A DNA stretch of 64,000 nt from Brachycybe producta (GCA_036925085.1 JAUPFP010000011.1:3406797-3470796); one strand, 5' to 3'. Shown: positions 22,070 through 34,380, counted from the stretch's first letter. Notes: generated by a model not told the origin, from the sequence alone. Translations and numbers: made by a program.

Positions 22070-22294
22070 AACGTGCAAACAATATCGACTTTGTTTTATA
22101 CATAAGACTAGCGATAAACAGATCCATGAAAATCAGCATGGTGTTAGAAAAGGTTGATCATGTGACACTTAGTTGGCACTGAATTTGTTTACTGTTTAAA
22201 GGCTTTGCAAAGGCTTTTGATATGATAAAGCTGATTATCAAGTTAACCTCATTTAATATCAACAATCAAGTAACCATAAGAATGTGGTAAATTT
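22070..22294 (+). pseudogene. LINE reverse transcriptase fragment, left part
   Basis: In frame across a few stops, the plus strand encodes ENQHGVRKG followed by an AKAFDMI motif, typical of the fingers region of non-LTR (jockey/CR1-like) reverse transcriptases. It ends at the NA-A LTR. The protein frame resumes at 29889 beyond the element (LINRQQSVQIE). Confidence 0.7.
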
Positions 22295-22926
22295 TGTGGG
22301 ATTTTGACGTCGACCTTATAATTTTACCAACTTGATGATAATGTTTTCTGCAACTCGTTTCTTCTCCTGATCGCGCAGTGACCGCACGAAGAAGATTCAA
22401 GTTACAGAAATAGTCGGTTGGCTATCGATTGCTATCATCCTTCTGATCAACACTGATATACATCTTTGTCTGTTGCCAATTGAAGATGTTGTAGCTGCTC
22501 CAGGATCTGCATGTCTCCTTGCCTTATGGTGTCTCCGGCCTCAGTAGAGAAGTGTTAGTTTCCAAACATAAAGACAACACAGATTTCCATTATAAACACT
22601 TTATTCATTCTTGTATGGAAACACTCAAGTTTACAAGAATGAATTGTTAATTAAAGGTGTGTCCTCATGCCCATGATGTGGTACGGATAAGAATCTACTT
22701 AATACAAAGTTGAACAAAGAAAAGGACGATGAACAAAGAGGAACATGGTCCTTTTATACCTTGGACCTGTGTACACCTACAAGGTGTAACCAGGTCCAAG
22801 TGACCATGGTCCTAAGTGTATCAATCCGCCACTAGAATATTAATTAGGATGGGAGGGAGGGACAAACATAAGTTGTTTACCCCCGGGCTATGGTTTAGGT
22901 GGGATTCCAAGTTGCTGGGTGTTACA
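22295..22926 (-). repeat. NA-A 3' LTR (632 bp)
   Basis: Plus-strand ends TGTGGGATTTTG and GGTGTTACA, so in element orientation TGTAACACCC to CCCACA. It aligns with the NA-B LTR over its length: a promoter hairpin (22760-22800), a TATAAAAG box (minus strand of about 22751-22758), an AATAAAG polyadenylation motif near 22600-22610 and the U5 end. Confidence 0.85.
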
Positions 22927-23329
22927 TACCTCCCAACTTTGCTTGGAGTACATCCTTGTACTCAAGCCAAAGGGGGAAGGGGGAAGTTACGCAAGCAGGA
23001 GGAAATGGGTGGACGAGCACGCACCTTGTATAGAGGTAGATTTGGGAGGGCACTGGCACAAAAAGTGTCAGTGTCCTATGATATGCAAAAAGGCTGAAAA
23101 CAAGACAAAATTAAAATTATAAGTTCGCCGGGTGGCAAATACCTATTAAAACGTGATACATTTTAAGAAAAGGAATATTTCAGGTTTATAACATTTTCTT
23201 TTTTTATAAATTTTTCAAAACTCACCACCCGGATGGGTTGTGGCCCCATGAGTACATGTGGCAAATGCAGCTATCTCTGCTGTGAAGGGTGGGGAAGGTC
23301 CTGGACCCATGAGTCCATGGATACTGGGC
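22927..23329 (-). other. NA-A 3' untranslated region between ORF X and LTR
   Basis: No ORF. On the minus strand it keeps, as in NA-B, the sequence around GCCACATGTACTCATG, the CCATCCGGGTGG box, a poly-T region and a TTTTCAGCC acceptor-like site. It is more diverged than the LTR. Confidence 0.6.
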
Positions 23330-25429
23330 TCATCGATAGTTGGATGTGGCAGAGAGCCACTGGCCTTGATCGTCTGGCAGATCCTGGTGGAAGATATTGT
23401 GGATATCCCGGTCCCCAATAATTTTCCTAGAGGACCACTTGTTGTGCACGATGGCCCAGGCGGCATTCCACAGAATGGCGATCTTAAAGTGGGGGTCTGG
23501 TTCTGGGATGTGGAGGTGACTAGTATGGAAGGCCCTTCCGGCGGGGAATCCGAAGATGTAGTTCATGAAGGCCCCAAGAAGGGCGGACTTGGCTTTGTCG
23601 ACAAAATTCCTGGCGTAACTCAAGGTCTTGATGATTTGTCGGTTGGGGAACACGATGACTGAGGAGATTAGTCCGGGGAAGGCCCACAATGTATCACTCC
23701 CACAGAGGGAGCTCCAATCGAGGGAACCCTTCCTCCAGAGCGAAGTGTCCCACATAGAGGGTGTTGGCAGAGCGTACCTCGCACTGCCAAGTGACTCACC
23801 GGTTGTTGATCAGTCATTCACCAAGGGTGGCCGTGTGGAGAGGACTATCCAGCGGTAGCCACCCCAGGGTAGTCCCAGTTTCGGACACTGTGGACGGTGT
23901 GGCCGGTCAGGGTGGCTCGGGTGCTGCAGTGGGCGGAGTACCCACTCTATCGGATGTGCCCGAGATTGGCATGGCATGGCGTAAGGCAGACCGAGCCAAA
24001 TCTCAGGCTCGCTGTCATTGCCATTTTGGTGCTGATCCCTTGCTCAGGGCTTCCACCAGTTTGGCGCTACCTGAGGGAACCTTGGATCACCTCTTTCCCG
24101 GATCACATACTGCAGAAGGTTTGTGATGGCCTTCTGTTATCTTAAAAAGGCAGTGCGGTCAGCAGAAGGCGGAGGCACGTGTGCTGGTTTCCCAGGAGGG
24201 TGACCTGGAGGTGGCAGAGGCAAGCAGTGCAGAGCCAGGTGTGATGGGCCCCGATACACGCGATGACGGTTGTGGTCCAGCTGGATGCACAGGTCCTGTT
24301 AGGGTGACGTGACTCCACGGTCGAAGTCGCTATGTGGCGAAGGGCCACATCTGGAGGAGCTGCGTTGTTCCTGTTGACTTCTTCCATCGGGTCGGCATTG
24401 GGGTTGAGGCTGTGAGCCACGAGGCGGAGAGCGGTGTGGCTGTGAGTGCTGGAGAGAGTCGTGGAGAGTGGTTGTCCTTATGGATCTGCTGGGACTCCTT
24501 GGCATGGTAATTTTGTAGGCGGCACGGTGACCTCCTGATGTGTTGGTGCAGCATGGCATGCTGCAAGTGGTGATAAGTGGCATATGTGGAGGAGGTGGTG
24601 GCATTATCGACAGCATGGAATGTGCCGGAGAGTTAAGTGGTGCAACAAGCATCGATGTCGACTCCCGGTACCAGAATGGTTCTGGTGGCATTATGATGCA
24701 GGTGAAGGGCTTGAACTTGGCGGTGTCGGTGTTGCTGGCGGTGCAGGTTGTCTTGCTCCTTGAAGGTGGGCCTCAATCTGCAGAAGCTATTCTTTTGGAA
24801 GCCGCCCAGTGCAGGTAAGGCCCAGCTCAGCAAAGCAGGAGCAAACTGCACAGAGGTAGGCAAAGCTTTCTTCTCCACAGACCTTGTCCCTTGCAGCATG
24901 TTGGACAGCTGCCCCTCGCTGAAGTTGGAGCTGTAGTTCTTCAGGGGGTGGGTATTGACCCACCACCCCCGCACTTTCCTTTAGTGGCGGCTCCACCAGA
25001 AAGTGGCTGTCCAGGGGCGATGCTATCCCTCAACTGCTGGTTAACTCCCCATGACATGGTGTTAACGTCGATTCTGTCTTCCCACTCCTCCCAGTAGTGT
25101 TTGGACATAGTGACGTCAAAGGGAACAATACTACTAGGAGTATCAGGCTTCCCTTCACGTCTGACGTTGGCTGGGCATTTCAAGTTTGGTCAAATCGCTT
25201 CTCTCCATGCTGGTTGAAGTTCTCCGGCTCGAAGCAGGTGCGGCACCTCGATGCAATGTCGGGTGACTCTTGTCGTAGTACGTTCCCTGGGGCCCCGCAC
25301 TCGTTGCTTGCAGGTAAAAGCTGGTGAGAGGGGTTCGGCAATCCCCGCCATTCCCCTCTCAATGTCGTCATCGCTGGAGGAGGTAGAAGACATCCTCCTA
25401 CTTCCTCTCCACGATCCTCTACCGGACAT
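23330..25429 (-). pseudogene. NA-A ORF X pseudogene
   Basis: Degraded homologue of the NA-B ORF X. The start (ATG at 25427-25429, MSGRGSWRG) and the C-terminus are recognisable: from about 23755 the frame reads VIVFPNRQII, LLGAFMNYIF, HIPEPDPHFKIAILW and ends SSRKIIGDRDIHNIFH to a stop at 23330-23332. The middle is in several frames. Many differences from NA-B in the C-terminal domain are conservative (Arg/Lys, Val/Ile, Tyr/Phe), so the domain was under protein-level selection before this copy died. No known family is recognised. Confidence 0.8.
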
Positions 25430-26758
25430 GCTTTGAATTAAAGTTCTTACTTGGTTGTCCCGCTGATGGTACTTCTTAATAATAGCAGAAATCGGTGACC
25501 GATCACTGCTATTAATTAAGAGATGACAAAAGTCTGGAAGGTCCTGCCTACACAGTTGGACACAAACACACACAAAATGTTCTATGAGGATGACACAAGA
25601 GTTTGAATGAAAAACTTTGCAGTACAAACTGATTTGAAGGTGGCTGATGAGATGGCAAATTGTTCTTGAAGAGACATAGAGTGATGATTGACTACATTTT
25701 TGGTCTTATTTTATATATTTTTTGGAAGAATTTAGAAGTTAGAAGGGATGGGACACCTTGCTCTAATTGTTTTTTTTTACTTCTGTTTATTGAGGGTGGG
25801 GGTTGTCCCACCAATATCAAATATCGAGAGGTGTTGATCCAATTCTTATTAGAGGCAGGTCCCTGTTTATTATTTTAAGCAAACAAAAGATAAAGAGTCC
25901 TAGGGGAGAAGGGCCGTTATTTTTTTGCCCTTTAATTCTCTCCCTCTCTTTAATGTCCTTTTTTTGGGAGAAAATAGACTGGTCAATAAGGTCACTAGTG
26001 TACCTCACTGTTTGTTATGATTTTTTTGGGGTTGATTTCCCAAAAAATTTATTATTTAATTGAGGGTGACAGGTTCCGAATTTTTTTATGATTTAATTGA
26101 TCACTAAAAAACTATCTTCAATTTTTCTTTTTTTTCTTCTTGTTCTTTTGTGTTTTTTCTTTGAAATCCGTGAGGTGTGCATCAATTTAGCCCCAGCCAT
26201 AATGGTCTCTTTGAAGTTTATTTGTCTCTATCAACTGTCGGGGTCACTGACGTCCATTCATAAGGGAACATGATGTTTTTCTGCATGTCCCTTTTATGGT
26301 ACCTTTATTTTTGTTTTTGTATGTCCTTGACTCTGTTATGATGTTGTCTCAGGTGCACCACATGGTTGACAGTTATTTTGAAGGCCACGTGGTCCTGGTG
26401 AAGTTATTGAAGTGGTTGCCAATATGCAAATACTAGTAGTGGCCATGTTGAAAAGTTTAAATTTGTTAAAAAAATTAAAGTTGTGTAGATTGTGTAGAGT
26501 TTTGGTGGTATTTGAGAGTGTTTTAGAGTTGTTGATGTTGTGGGTTTATTCGTTGGGGGTTCCTTTTATCCCTTCCCCCACCTCTTGACAACTTTGTTCA
26601 GTTGTTCCTCTAAAATTCCGCTGTCATTTTTCTATTCTTTTTACTTTGGTGATTTGTAATGCTTATGTATATGGCCATAGATTAAACACTAATGGATTAC
26701 TATTTGCTTAGTCACGTACGGTATCTTGCTACCATTGGTGTCCAACCACAGATTGTCA
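25430..26758 (-). other. NA-A non-coding region upstream of ORF X
   Basis: No protein. It contains the hairpin at 25477-25520 just before ORF X, T-rich stretches, and on the minus strand a GGGATAAAAGGAACCCC box (about 26558-26573) also found in NA-B at 57046-57064. This could be an internal promoter or an old LTR fragment. Confidence 0.55.
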
Positions 26759-27362
26759 TCACTTCCAGAGCAGAGGTCTTAGACTTTCCCAGAGGCACTG
26801 ATAGATGTATAAAGAGCATCTTATGAAGTCTTTCCTAGAGCTCATCTGATGTGTGCTTTGATGCATTTCTGTTGGTGTGGATTCGAAGAGGTTGTCCTCT
26901 AAGTATACTTTATTTGTTGTCATGGACACAGCGAGGTGTAGACCTCGGCCTAGATCTCGGCCTAAGATAGCCTCAAGCTGGCCGGCAATCACCAGCAGAT
27001 GCCCTCGCAGTGTGGGTGCCTAGCTGGACTACCGTGGCGAGTCGTCCCACCATGGTGATCTTCAGTCCTCCCACACCCTGAACGTCAGGTGGGATGAGCA
27101 CAGGCTCAATCTCGAACTAGTGTTAATGTGCAAGTGTGGCTGAGATGACGCTGCCCATAGCTCCGGTGTCCACAAGCATACGTATGACTTTTCCATTAAT
27201 CGTGACAGCGATGCATGGCTTCCTATTGCTAGCAACATAATCTCCGACTTCTTGAGGTGAGCAGCTGTCTACTAGCTGTTGGTACACCGTCTTCATGAGT
27301 TTTTGGCAGCAGGAGAGGCCTTTCATCGGTGGTTGGGTGCCGGGAGCCATGATGGCTACCAT
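26759..27362 (-). pseudogene. NA-A retroviral-type protease remnant
   Basis: Two short frames. The first (27123-27362) has VTINGKVIRMLVDTGAMGS, the aspartic protease active-site motif DTGA with its flap-side context. The second (26759-26992) has ILGRDLGRGL and NKVYLEDNLF, matching the end of gypsy protease domains (compare IIGVDLASRF in Gy2). Coding then stops; no RT follows. This shows the NA family derives from a complete gypsy element that lost the rest of pol. Confidence 0.8.
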
Positions 27363-27371
27363 TTTGTTTTC

Positions 27372-29066
27372 CTACCTGGTGATCCATGCCCGTATGGGAG
27401 CTCGGTTGATTAGATGAATCGGTATGTTCTCAGAATCATCGGGACTGTCTGTGTTGGGTTTTTCAGGTGGTGCTGCCTTGGCAGTTGAAACTGGAACTGG
27501 AAGAGGGATCTGATGTATATGTTCCCCTAGTTGGATTAATGCGAATTCAGTTCCGTTTTTAGTGATAACGTGTGCTTCAGGCACCTCCTCCTCAGTGTCG
27601 TAATTGGTAATCGGTTTTCCAAACTGCTTGATGGTGATCTTTTTCTTCAGCTGGCGACACTCACGAAGAAAATGCCCCAACTTCCCACAATTGTTACGCA
27701 TTGACTTGCTCTTGTCAAATGTGCGAGTGGCATCTGGTTGGGTGTTTGTCGTAGAGTGCCATCCCGGATTGGTCGTTGCAGTTTGATTCGGCCTTTTGTC
27801 ATGCCTAGAACAATGTGTATTATCTTTAGAGCTGGCAGTGGCCGCCTGCTCTTTGTCGGTCTTGGATGCTCCTTTACCAGCATGTGGATCAGCTGCTGTT
27901 TTAGGTCCCATCGGCCATTTATTCAAAAAGTGCAAGACCACCTTCATATTGATGACAGCTTTTGCAAAGTCCTTGAATGATGTGGTTGGTGCATGATGGA
28001 CGGTGCTCTGAATGGTTCGATGTAGAGTGCGATGCAACTGACTTATATGCAGCTGATCGTTCACATCCGGGTAAACTCGGTCGCCGAGTATCATGAACTT
28101 CCAAATTAAGGCCAGCATACTTTCGCCTTCCGTTTGGAGCATCTCTGTGTACTGTTTCTCTAAGATGGCTAGTTTACTAGGTTTTCCGAACTTGTTCACC
28201 ATCTGTACTCTCAGTTCAGCCCAAGGAATGCCGTGATGTTCATATCTGTCTGCTCAGCCACGTGCGGGCAGCCCCGGTGAAGCACCCATTCAGATACTCC
28301 TCCTTATGGTGGTCGGTCCAGTCGTACAGGTGGGCCACTTCCTCGAATTCTTCCAGAAAGAGATCGAAACCTGTCAATCCATGGAATCCATGGAATTTTG
28401 AAGTCATCTACTGAGTTATTCCTGGGGGCAGGCCTGTAGATGACATCCTGAACATTGGCAATCCCAGGGTACATCGGTGCTGCCCCTTGCGGGGGAAATT
28501 GTGGCACGTAGAATGAAGTGTCTTGTGTCGGCTCTTGGTTTCGTTGTTGTTCCGGGGGTGCTGATAGATGTCCACTACGTGCAGCCTTTACATGAGTGTT
28601 GAGATTCAGCACGTGTCATAGTCGGTGGCTCCGCACACTCGTCTCTGTGACATGGATTATGACTGCCTTTGGTGCGTATGTACGGTTGCCTGTGGAGTTT
28701 GTGGCCAGTCAGGGTGATGTGGTAGATGACGTGGGTGCAGTGTGTAATGTCTGTCGTGTCGATCACGATGCAGTCCGTGGCGGTCTTCGTAGCCATAATA
28801 GGGAGCTGAAGAGGCATCGGAATCATCGTGGTATCGACGCGCATTGTTCATTGTGGTATAGTCGGTGTATTCCAATCAGCCAGAGCGTTGGTGAGTGTGG
28901 ACATTTGTGTTGCTAGTGCATCTACGTGCAGCCAGACATCATCAAGGCTGCGGCCGATCGGTTGTGGCGGTGGTGTCGCATTGTCAATGATGGGGTTGTC
29001 TTGCAAATTCTCATGAAAGCCCTGGTGATCAGTCAGGTCGTCAGAGGATCCATGTGCAGCAGCCAT
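27372..29066 (-). pseudogene. gag: NA-A gag pseudogene
   Basis: Matches NA-B Gag end to end over several frames. The capsid part (27372-28202) has FGKPSKLAILEKQYTEML and WKFMILGDRVYPDVNDQL; the zinc-knuckle region reads SMRNNCGKLGHFLREC, with the first Cys lost (NN in place of CYNC context). N-terminal pieces lie at 28304-28612 and 28657-29066. Frameshifts and a decayed knuckle mark it as dead. Confidence 0.85.
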
Positions 29067-29541
29067 GATTGGTGATGTGGCGTGTATGGTGAGTGTGGCA
29101 TGGATATAGGGTGATGAACGAGTCTGGCAAAGTCCAAGTCGGTGTGTGCAGCTCCGAGGGTTCTCGAGTACACTCTGAGCAATGCTGGTAAGATCTGGAT
29201 TGGAGTCCAGTATGAGGTGACTCGTTCAGTACGTGGTTGTAATAACGTCGTGGATATGTAGGTCAGTGTATGTCTATGTGCGTTGGTAAATGGTATTTCT
29301 GTCGGTAACCAACACCCTCGTACTCTTATACACAGAGTAACGATCGTTTACTTACGCTTAAGACGTGTGTAATGGAGTCGTCTCAAAGTCCGATGGCATT
29401 GTTTTGCAGTCCAGTGGTGTTGTGTTGGTTGTAATATCCTCAGTTGGACATGTGTTGACTGATGGTTCCCAACTGGTGTAAAGTGTTGTGAATTCCCGCA
29501 CACTTAGATTCACTTGGAAATAAGGAGTAAGAGACGAAATG
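29067..29541 (-). other. NA-A gag leader
   Basis: Homologous to 54780-55153 of NA-B (for example CACCAGTTGGGAACC). In NA-A it joins the shortened 5' LTR directly, so U5, the primer-binding site and about 2 kb of leader present in NA-B are missing. Confidence 0.65.
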
Positions 29542-29888
29542 CAGATTTCCATTATAAACACTTTATTAATTATTGTATGGAAACACTCAACTTTACAAGA
29601 ATGAATTGTTAATTAAAGGTGCGTCCTCATGCCCATGATGTGGTATGGATAAGAATCTACGTAATACAAAGTTGAGCAAAGAGAAGGACGATGAACAAAT
29701 AGGAACACGGTCCTTTTATACCTTGGACCTGTGTACACCTACAAGGTGTAACCAGGTCCAAGTGACCATAGCCCTAAGTGTATCAGTCTGCCACTAGAAT
29801 ATTAATTAGGATGGGAGGGAGGGACAAACGTGAGTTGTTTACCCCCGGGCTATGGTTTTGGCGGGATCGCAGGTTGCTGGGTGTTACA
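29542..29888 (-). repeat. NA-A 5' LTR, truncated
   Basis: Same as the right half of the 3' LTR: ends GGTGTTACA, carries the promoter hairpin (29722-29762), the TATA box and the AATAAAG site, then stops matching at 29542. The U5 part is missing, together with the expected primer-binding site. Confidence 0.8.
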
Positions 29889-29955
29889 GTTTTAATCAAC
29901 AGACAACAGTCTGTCCAAATTGAAAGTGTACCCTCAGTTTATGTCTGGGGCACAC
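29889..29955 (+). pseudogene. LINE reverse transcriptase fragment, right part
   Basis: Continues the LINE frame from 22294: LINRQQSVQIESV then SVYVWG, the segment that follows the KAFD motif in jockey/CR1-like RTs. Beyond this the similarity fades. Confidence 0.6.
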
Positions 29956-32365
29956 TATGCTGCGGAATGACCTTTAAATGCTGGATGAAAGATAATTTGA
30001 CACAGTTTGGCCGTGAGACGGATGTCGAGTGTCGAATGCAGAGCATCCAACGTTCGATATTGGAAGGCATTCAGGCAGTTGTCGGTTTCCTCGTCTCGCT
30101 TTCCTCGTTTCACCACACCATTCGTGACTCAAAACCAATGCTGGACACATAGTCTGACTGCTTGATCAATTGCAAATGTATAAGTGCCCAACTGGCAAAT
30201 GCTGAAGGCAAATGTAGAAGCTGCTGTTAGATCATGTTTTTTTCTTTCGTGCCAGCTTAGAGAACTGTGTCTAAGTTTTCATCTGGTGCACAGTTTCTAA
30301 GTGGCTAATGTTGAAGTTCTAAAATAACTCAGGAAAATAAATAAAAACTTGTCAATTTTTGTGCATAGTAAAGATTTATTTCAGATTCTGAAAGGACTTT
30401 TCAGAATCACTCTAACTGCTTATTTTACAATACACAGACGAACTGGACCAAACCAACAGATTGACCAGTGGTTAACAAAATATTAGGTACAAATCACTTT
30501 GAACTTAAAAACAGAATACAAAAGAAAAATTTAACCCCATAGACTATATTACTGCTTATCTGGTAAATCTCTCTGTATTATGGGGTGGAACTGGGAGGAA
30601 AGGGTCCAGACCATAGCGAGGTGCAAACTAAATAAGAATGTTGATAAAACTTTTAAAATCACAAGAGAAATCAGCTGTACAGAACTAGGTCAACTCTTTG
30701 TACATTGGTACAGAGTGAAGACAAAATTCTACTTGGAATTCCAAAAAAAATCGTGTCAGAATTGTCCCTACACCGATCGTTTCACCATAGGTTTTTCCTA
30801 TACGGATGATTAAAGTAATGTATAATTTCAGTTTTTACAAATGCATGATTTTATCTCTTTGACCAAATTAACCCAAATCTCTCATATTAAAGCAAACTTA
30901 TTTTATTAAGGTATATGAATGTCTACATGAATTCCAAGGAGCAGATGAATCAGCTGTTGTGGATATGAAACAGACGGATTCTGTAGAAATGGTGATTTAT
31001 TTACAACAGGCATAATTATTTATAAACAATAACAAAATAAACTTTAACACATTTATTACAGACAATTACGCTTATTACAAATTACATAAACAAATATCAA
31101 AGGAAAAAAGTCACAACTACTATTGCTGGCATGTTGATAATTAACTGGAGTTTACTTTTAGAGGTAAGGCAATTCATGATATATTATTTAAGCAAAGTTA
31201 ATAATAAAAAATTATTTATTTTTTATTATTTTTGTTTAAAATAGACATTGTCATTTTCCTTTCGGTACACAATTTTTTTATATAAATGCGAATGGTAATT
31301 TTTGTAACATGACTGAACTTCTGCCAGTCATGGTTTGTTTGTTTCTTTGCGGATACTTTACTTATCTTACTCGCTTGGTTACGAACTTCCAGCCTAGTTC
31401 AAACTGTATTCGGGTCTCTATTCCTATTTAAAGGGATGGTGATGAGCTGCTCTTAAACCTCCAAAAGGTGATACAAAACAACACAACATCGGTTGAATGA
31501 AACTTTTTATTTCTCCCGATATTGTAACACATTTAGCCTTTACTTCAAAAACCGACTTTACAACTGTGATCAACACTTGGTGATCGTACAGTGAAGTGAC
31601 AATTGAAAATATTTCGTTGCTTTGAAATATTTTCTAATTATCAGAAACATGAACTTCTCTGTTCCAGACTAGACTGCTCCACTCTCTCTTTGGTTAACCT
31701 GCATGCCAGTTTTATTCTTTTGGCCTTTGAGAGGGGCCACTGTCAACCAGGGCTCAACTCTAGGTCAAATTGAAGAAATGGTTGACCCTGATCTTAAAAC
31801 ATTTTCTTTTGTACAATTAACTTCTTGGAATCTGGAGAACTCCTGAAGAAACTCTGAATTTTGTGCATAAAAACTTCTAATTTTAGAAATTCCTTTTTTT
31901 GAAGATTAATCAAAAAGTGTCAAGAATCATGAGAATTCAGAAAAAAATTCTCACTGAATTCGATATTCCTGTCAACAGGGCAATTTGAGACACCATGGGG
32001 TACAATCCTGCAAGAAGTTCTGGAATGCTTGGCGACATGCACACACGTGCAGCTGGTGCACAGGTGTTGGTGGTGCCACATTTTATTTTGATAAAAGCAC
32101 ACCCGTTATTACATAATACAAATGTTATCAATAAACTACTCATCGACTCCAAATTGATTTACCATTTTTATTCAATTGTTCATTTTGAAATAATGTGAAA
32201 GATTCATAATATAGCTAAGAAGATGAAAACTTCATATATGGACCTTCCTTTTGGACCACTGAGTTTGGCTAACAACTGATAAAAATGCTACTTATTATTA
32301 AAATTATTCTCTATTGATGTTTACCGGTTTTTTCCCAGCTATCATCATCAATGTGTACATTAATG
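29956..32365. other. AT-rich DNA without recognisable genes
   Basis: Short ORFs only (for example 30580-30813 plus, 31920-32152 minus) with no motif, signal or neighbour support. I see no RNA gene, long repeat or transposon end that I can defend. Confidence 0.5.
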
Positions 32366-33179
32366 TTCACTAGAAACTAGCGTTAGCCCAGTAGTACTTG
32401 CAGTGAGCATGCGTATTGGTATCTTATCGTTTTATATAGGAAAGTGATGGCAAGTGGAAACTACGGTGCCCCTTATAGGACATGGGAAACAATAAATTGA
32501 AAGAATGCTACTCCAATATGTTGACATAGTATCTCAATATTTTGAATTAGTATCTCAATATTTTGAATTAGTATCTCAATATTTTGAATTAGTATCTCAA
32601 TATATTGCCTTAGGATCTCAATATATGGACTTAGGTTAGGTCAGGTTTGGTTTCATTAGGTTACTATACCTAACTTAACATCACCTAACCTAACCAAACC
32701 TAAGTCAATATATTGAGATAATATCTTAATACATTTGGATACTAAGTCAATATATTTAGTTAGTATCTCAATAAATTGACTTAGTATCTCAATATTTTGA
32801 CATATATATATTGACTTTTAGGTTGAGTGTAGGTTAGGTTTGGTTTGGTTAGGTAACTATACCTTACCTACAGTAACCTAACCAAACCTAAGTCAATATT
32901 GATAGTATCTCAATATATTGACATACTAAGTCAATATATTGATACCTGCGCGCAAAAAAAGCCAAATTAATTTTATTTTATTAATTTTAATTTAATTTTG
33001 TTAATTATCGGCGACTTCCTAGGGCTCCTATAGTGAAGATCTCATCGGCAGTTTCCATTGGTGATCAATAGATGGCGCTGCTAACGCAAATCTGCAATCA
33101 CTTTTCTATATAAAACGATAAGATACCAATGCGCATGTTCACTGCAAGTACTACTGGGCTAACGCTAGTCACTAGAAAG
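32366..33179. mobile_element. Foldback MITE with about 90-bp inverted ends
   Basis: The left arm (32366-32458) and right arm (33084-33179) are near-perfect inverted copies (CTAGCGTTAGCCCAGTAG and its complement). Inside lie tandem 22-bp units of the type AGTATCTCAATATTTTGAATT (about 32523-32620) and two inverted stretches of TAGGTTAGGTTTGG and CCTAACCAAACC. Confidence 0.85.
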
Positions 33180-33216
33180 GTATTTAAAGTTTCCATTTCA
33201 ATATTTTGCTTATTAA

Positions 33217-34116
33217 GAGGCTAGATACATCGTTTAGTTCAAAATTTCTCCGACTGTAGGCGCTGCGATCGTTGTTGATTGAAAAACGGTTTTTTAACGT
33301 TTTTTCTCCCGGTTCTAAGTCACATAATAATTAATAGAAAAATAATTTCGCGTGCTAACCTTATAAAAAGAAAACATTGTGAAGCCAGTAGATTAATGCA
33401 CGTAATAATTATTTTGTTATTGTTCTGAGTTGTTTTTAACGGGAGTTCTTCAAATGTTTGGGTGACGGTTTTTTGCTCCTATGGGACTTAACATGGAGTT
33501 AAAAAAACGTAAGATTTTTAATGTTATTTAAAAATAGAAAGCCCTTTTAAAATTTAGAAAAAGGAATAATCCTGAAGGCAATAAACACATGTAAGTACGT
33601 GCTAATTTTTCTGATTGCTCTAAATCTTTTTTAATCAGAGTTCTCTTAACTTTTGTTGGACGGTGTTTTAGTCCTATGGGACTTAACATGGAGTTTAAAA
33701 ACGTACTATTTTAAACGTTATTAAAATATAGAAGGACCTTTTCAAAATTTATAAAAAGGAAACATCGTGAAGCCAATACATGAAAGTATATGCTAATTAT
33801 TTTGTTATTGTTCTAAATCGTTTTTAACGAGAGTTTTTCAAATGTTTGTGGGACGGTTTTTGATCCTATAGGATTTAACATGGGGTTGAAAAAACGAACG
33901 ACTTTGAACCTTGATTAAAAATAGAAGGACCTTATCAAAAATTATATAAATCGAGCACGTGAAGAACAATACTTTTTATTGCATTTTGTGCTTTACTGTA
34001 TTTTAATTGAGCGATTGTGAGGCGATTTTTTGCAAGTTTAGGAACATCTTATAATAACACTCATTTGTCTCGTTGTCGTCTGCTCAAAACAACGAGATGG
34101 ACGTGGATCTAGGCTC
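33217..34116. mobile_element. TTAA-flanked MITE, copy 1, with internal near-200-bp tandem units
   Basis: Ends GAGGCTAGATACATCG and TGGATCTAGGCTC, flanked by TTAA (33213-33216 and 34117-34120), as for piggyBac-type insertion. Inside, a unit of about 190-200 bp with TTCTAAGT, GAGTTCTTC and CTCCTATGGGACTTAACATGG occurs about three times. A second copy is at 40449-41355. Confidence 0.75.
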
Positions 34117-34231
34117 TTAATGTTGTAGGTTTCCTGAATATGTATGTTTTAACTATTTGGTGTAATTTATGTATTTGTATGAAAACGAAAAATACTTCAG
34201 TTATGAAATTGTACAACACTTTCTAAATAAC

Positions 34232-34380
34232 TAGTGGGGTAACCCGTCATAAATGACGAGAGCAATTCTTTTCTTCCGCCCTTTTATGACGTCAGACCAA
34301 GTAACAAACCAATTAGAAATTGATGACGTTCATAATAGGGCTGAGCAAAAGAAATTCTAATGCTGGGCACAATTGCCTGT
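34232..34380. mobile_element. Mutator-like MITE, partial
   Basis: Ends in AATTGCCTGT (34371-34380), the terminus of the 9-bp-duplication MITE family described at 63527-63654, and has the same interior (GACGTCAGACC, ACCAATTAGAAATTG). The left side begins with ACTAGTGGGGTAACCC, also found at the right edge of the window (63985-64000). Confidence 0.5.

Larger units (their letters stand above)
22295..29888 (-). mobile_element. NA-A: old non-autonomous LTR element (gag, protease remnant, ORF X)
   Basis: Minus-strand element with a 632-bp 3' LTR on the left and a shortened 5' LTR on the right (29542-29888). Between them, in element order, are a gag pseudogene, a short protease remnant, about 1.3 kb of non-coding sequence and an ORF X pseudogene. 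RT, RNase H and integrase are absent. NA-B has the same layout without the protease piece. Flanking bases ATTT (22291-22294) and GTTT (29889-29892) fit a 4-bp duplication with one change, inside a LINE. Confidence 0.85.

Noticed and set aside
30580..30813. 77-aa plus-strand ORF
   Set aside because: No homology that I recognise, no promoter or splice support, and chance length for this composition.
31330..31430. 33-aa ORF with hydrophobic start as a second secreted peptide
   Set aside because: No TATA box, intron or polyadenylation signal around it; too short to support.
32630..32900. Interstitial telomere
   Set aside because: Only short degenerate TAGGTTAGG tracts inside a foldback element.
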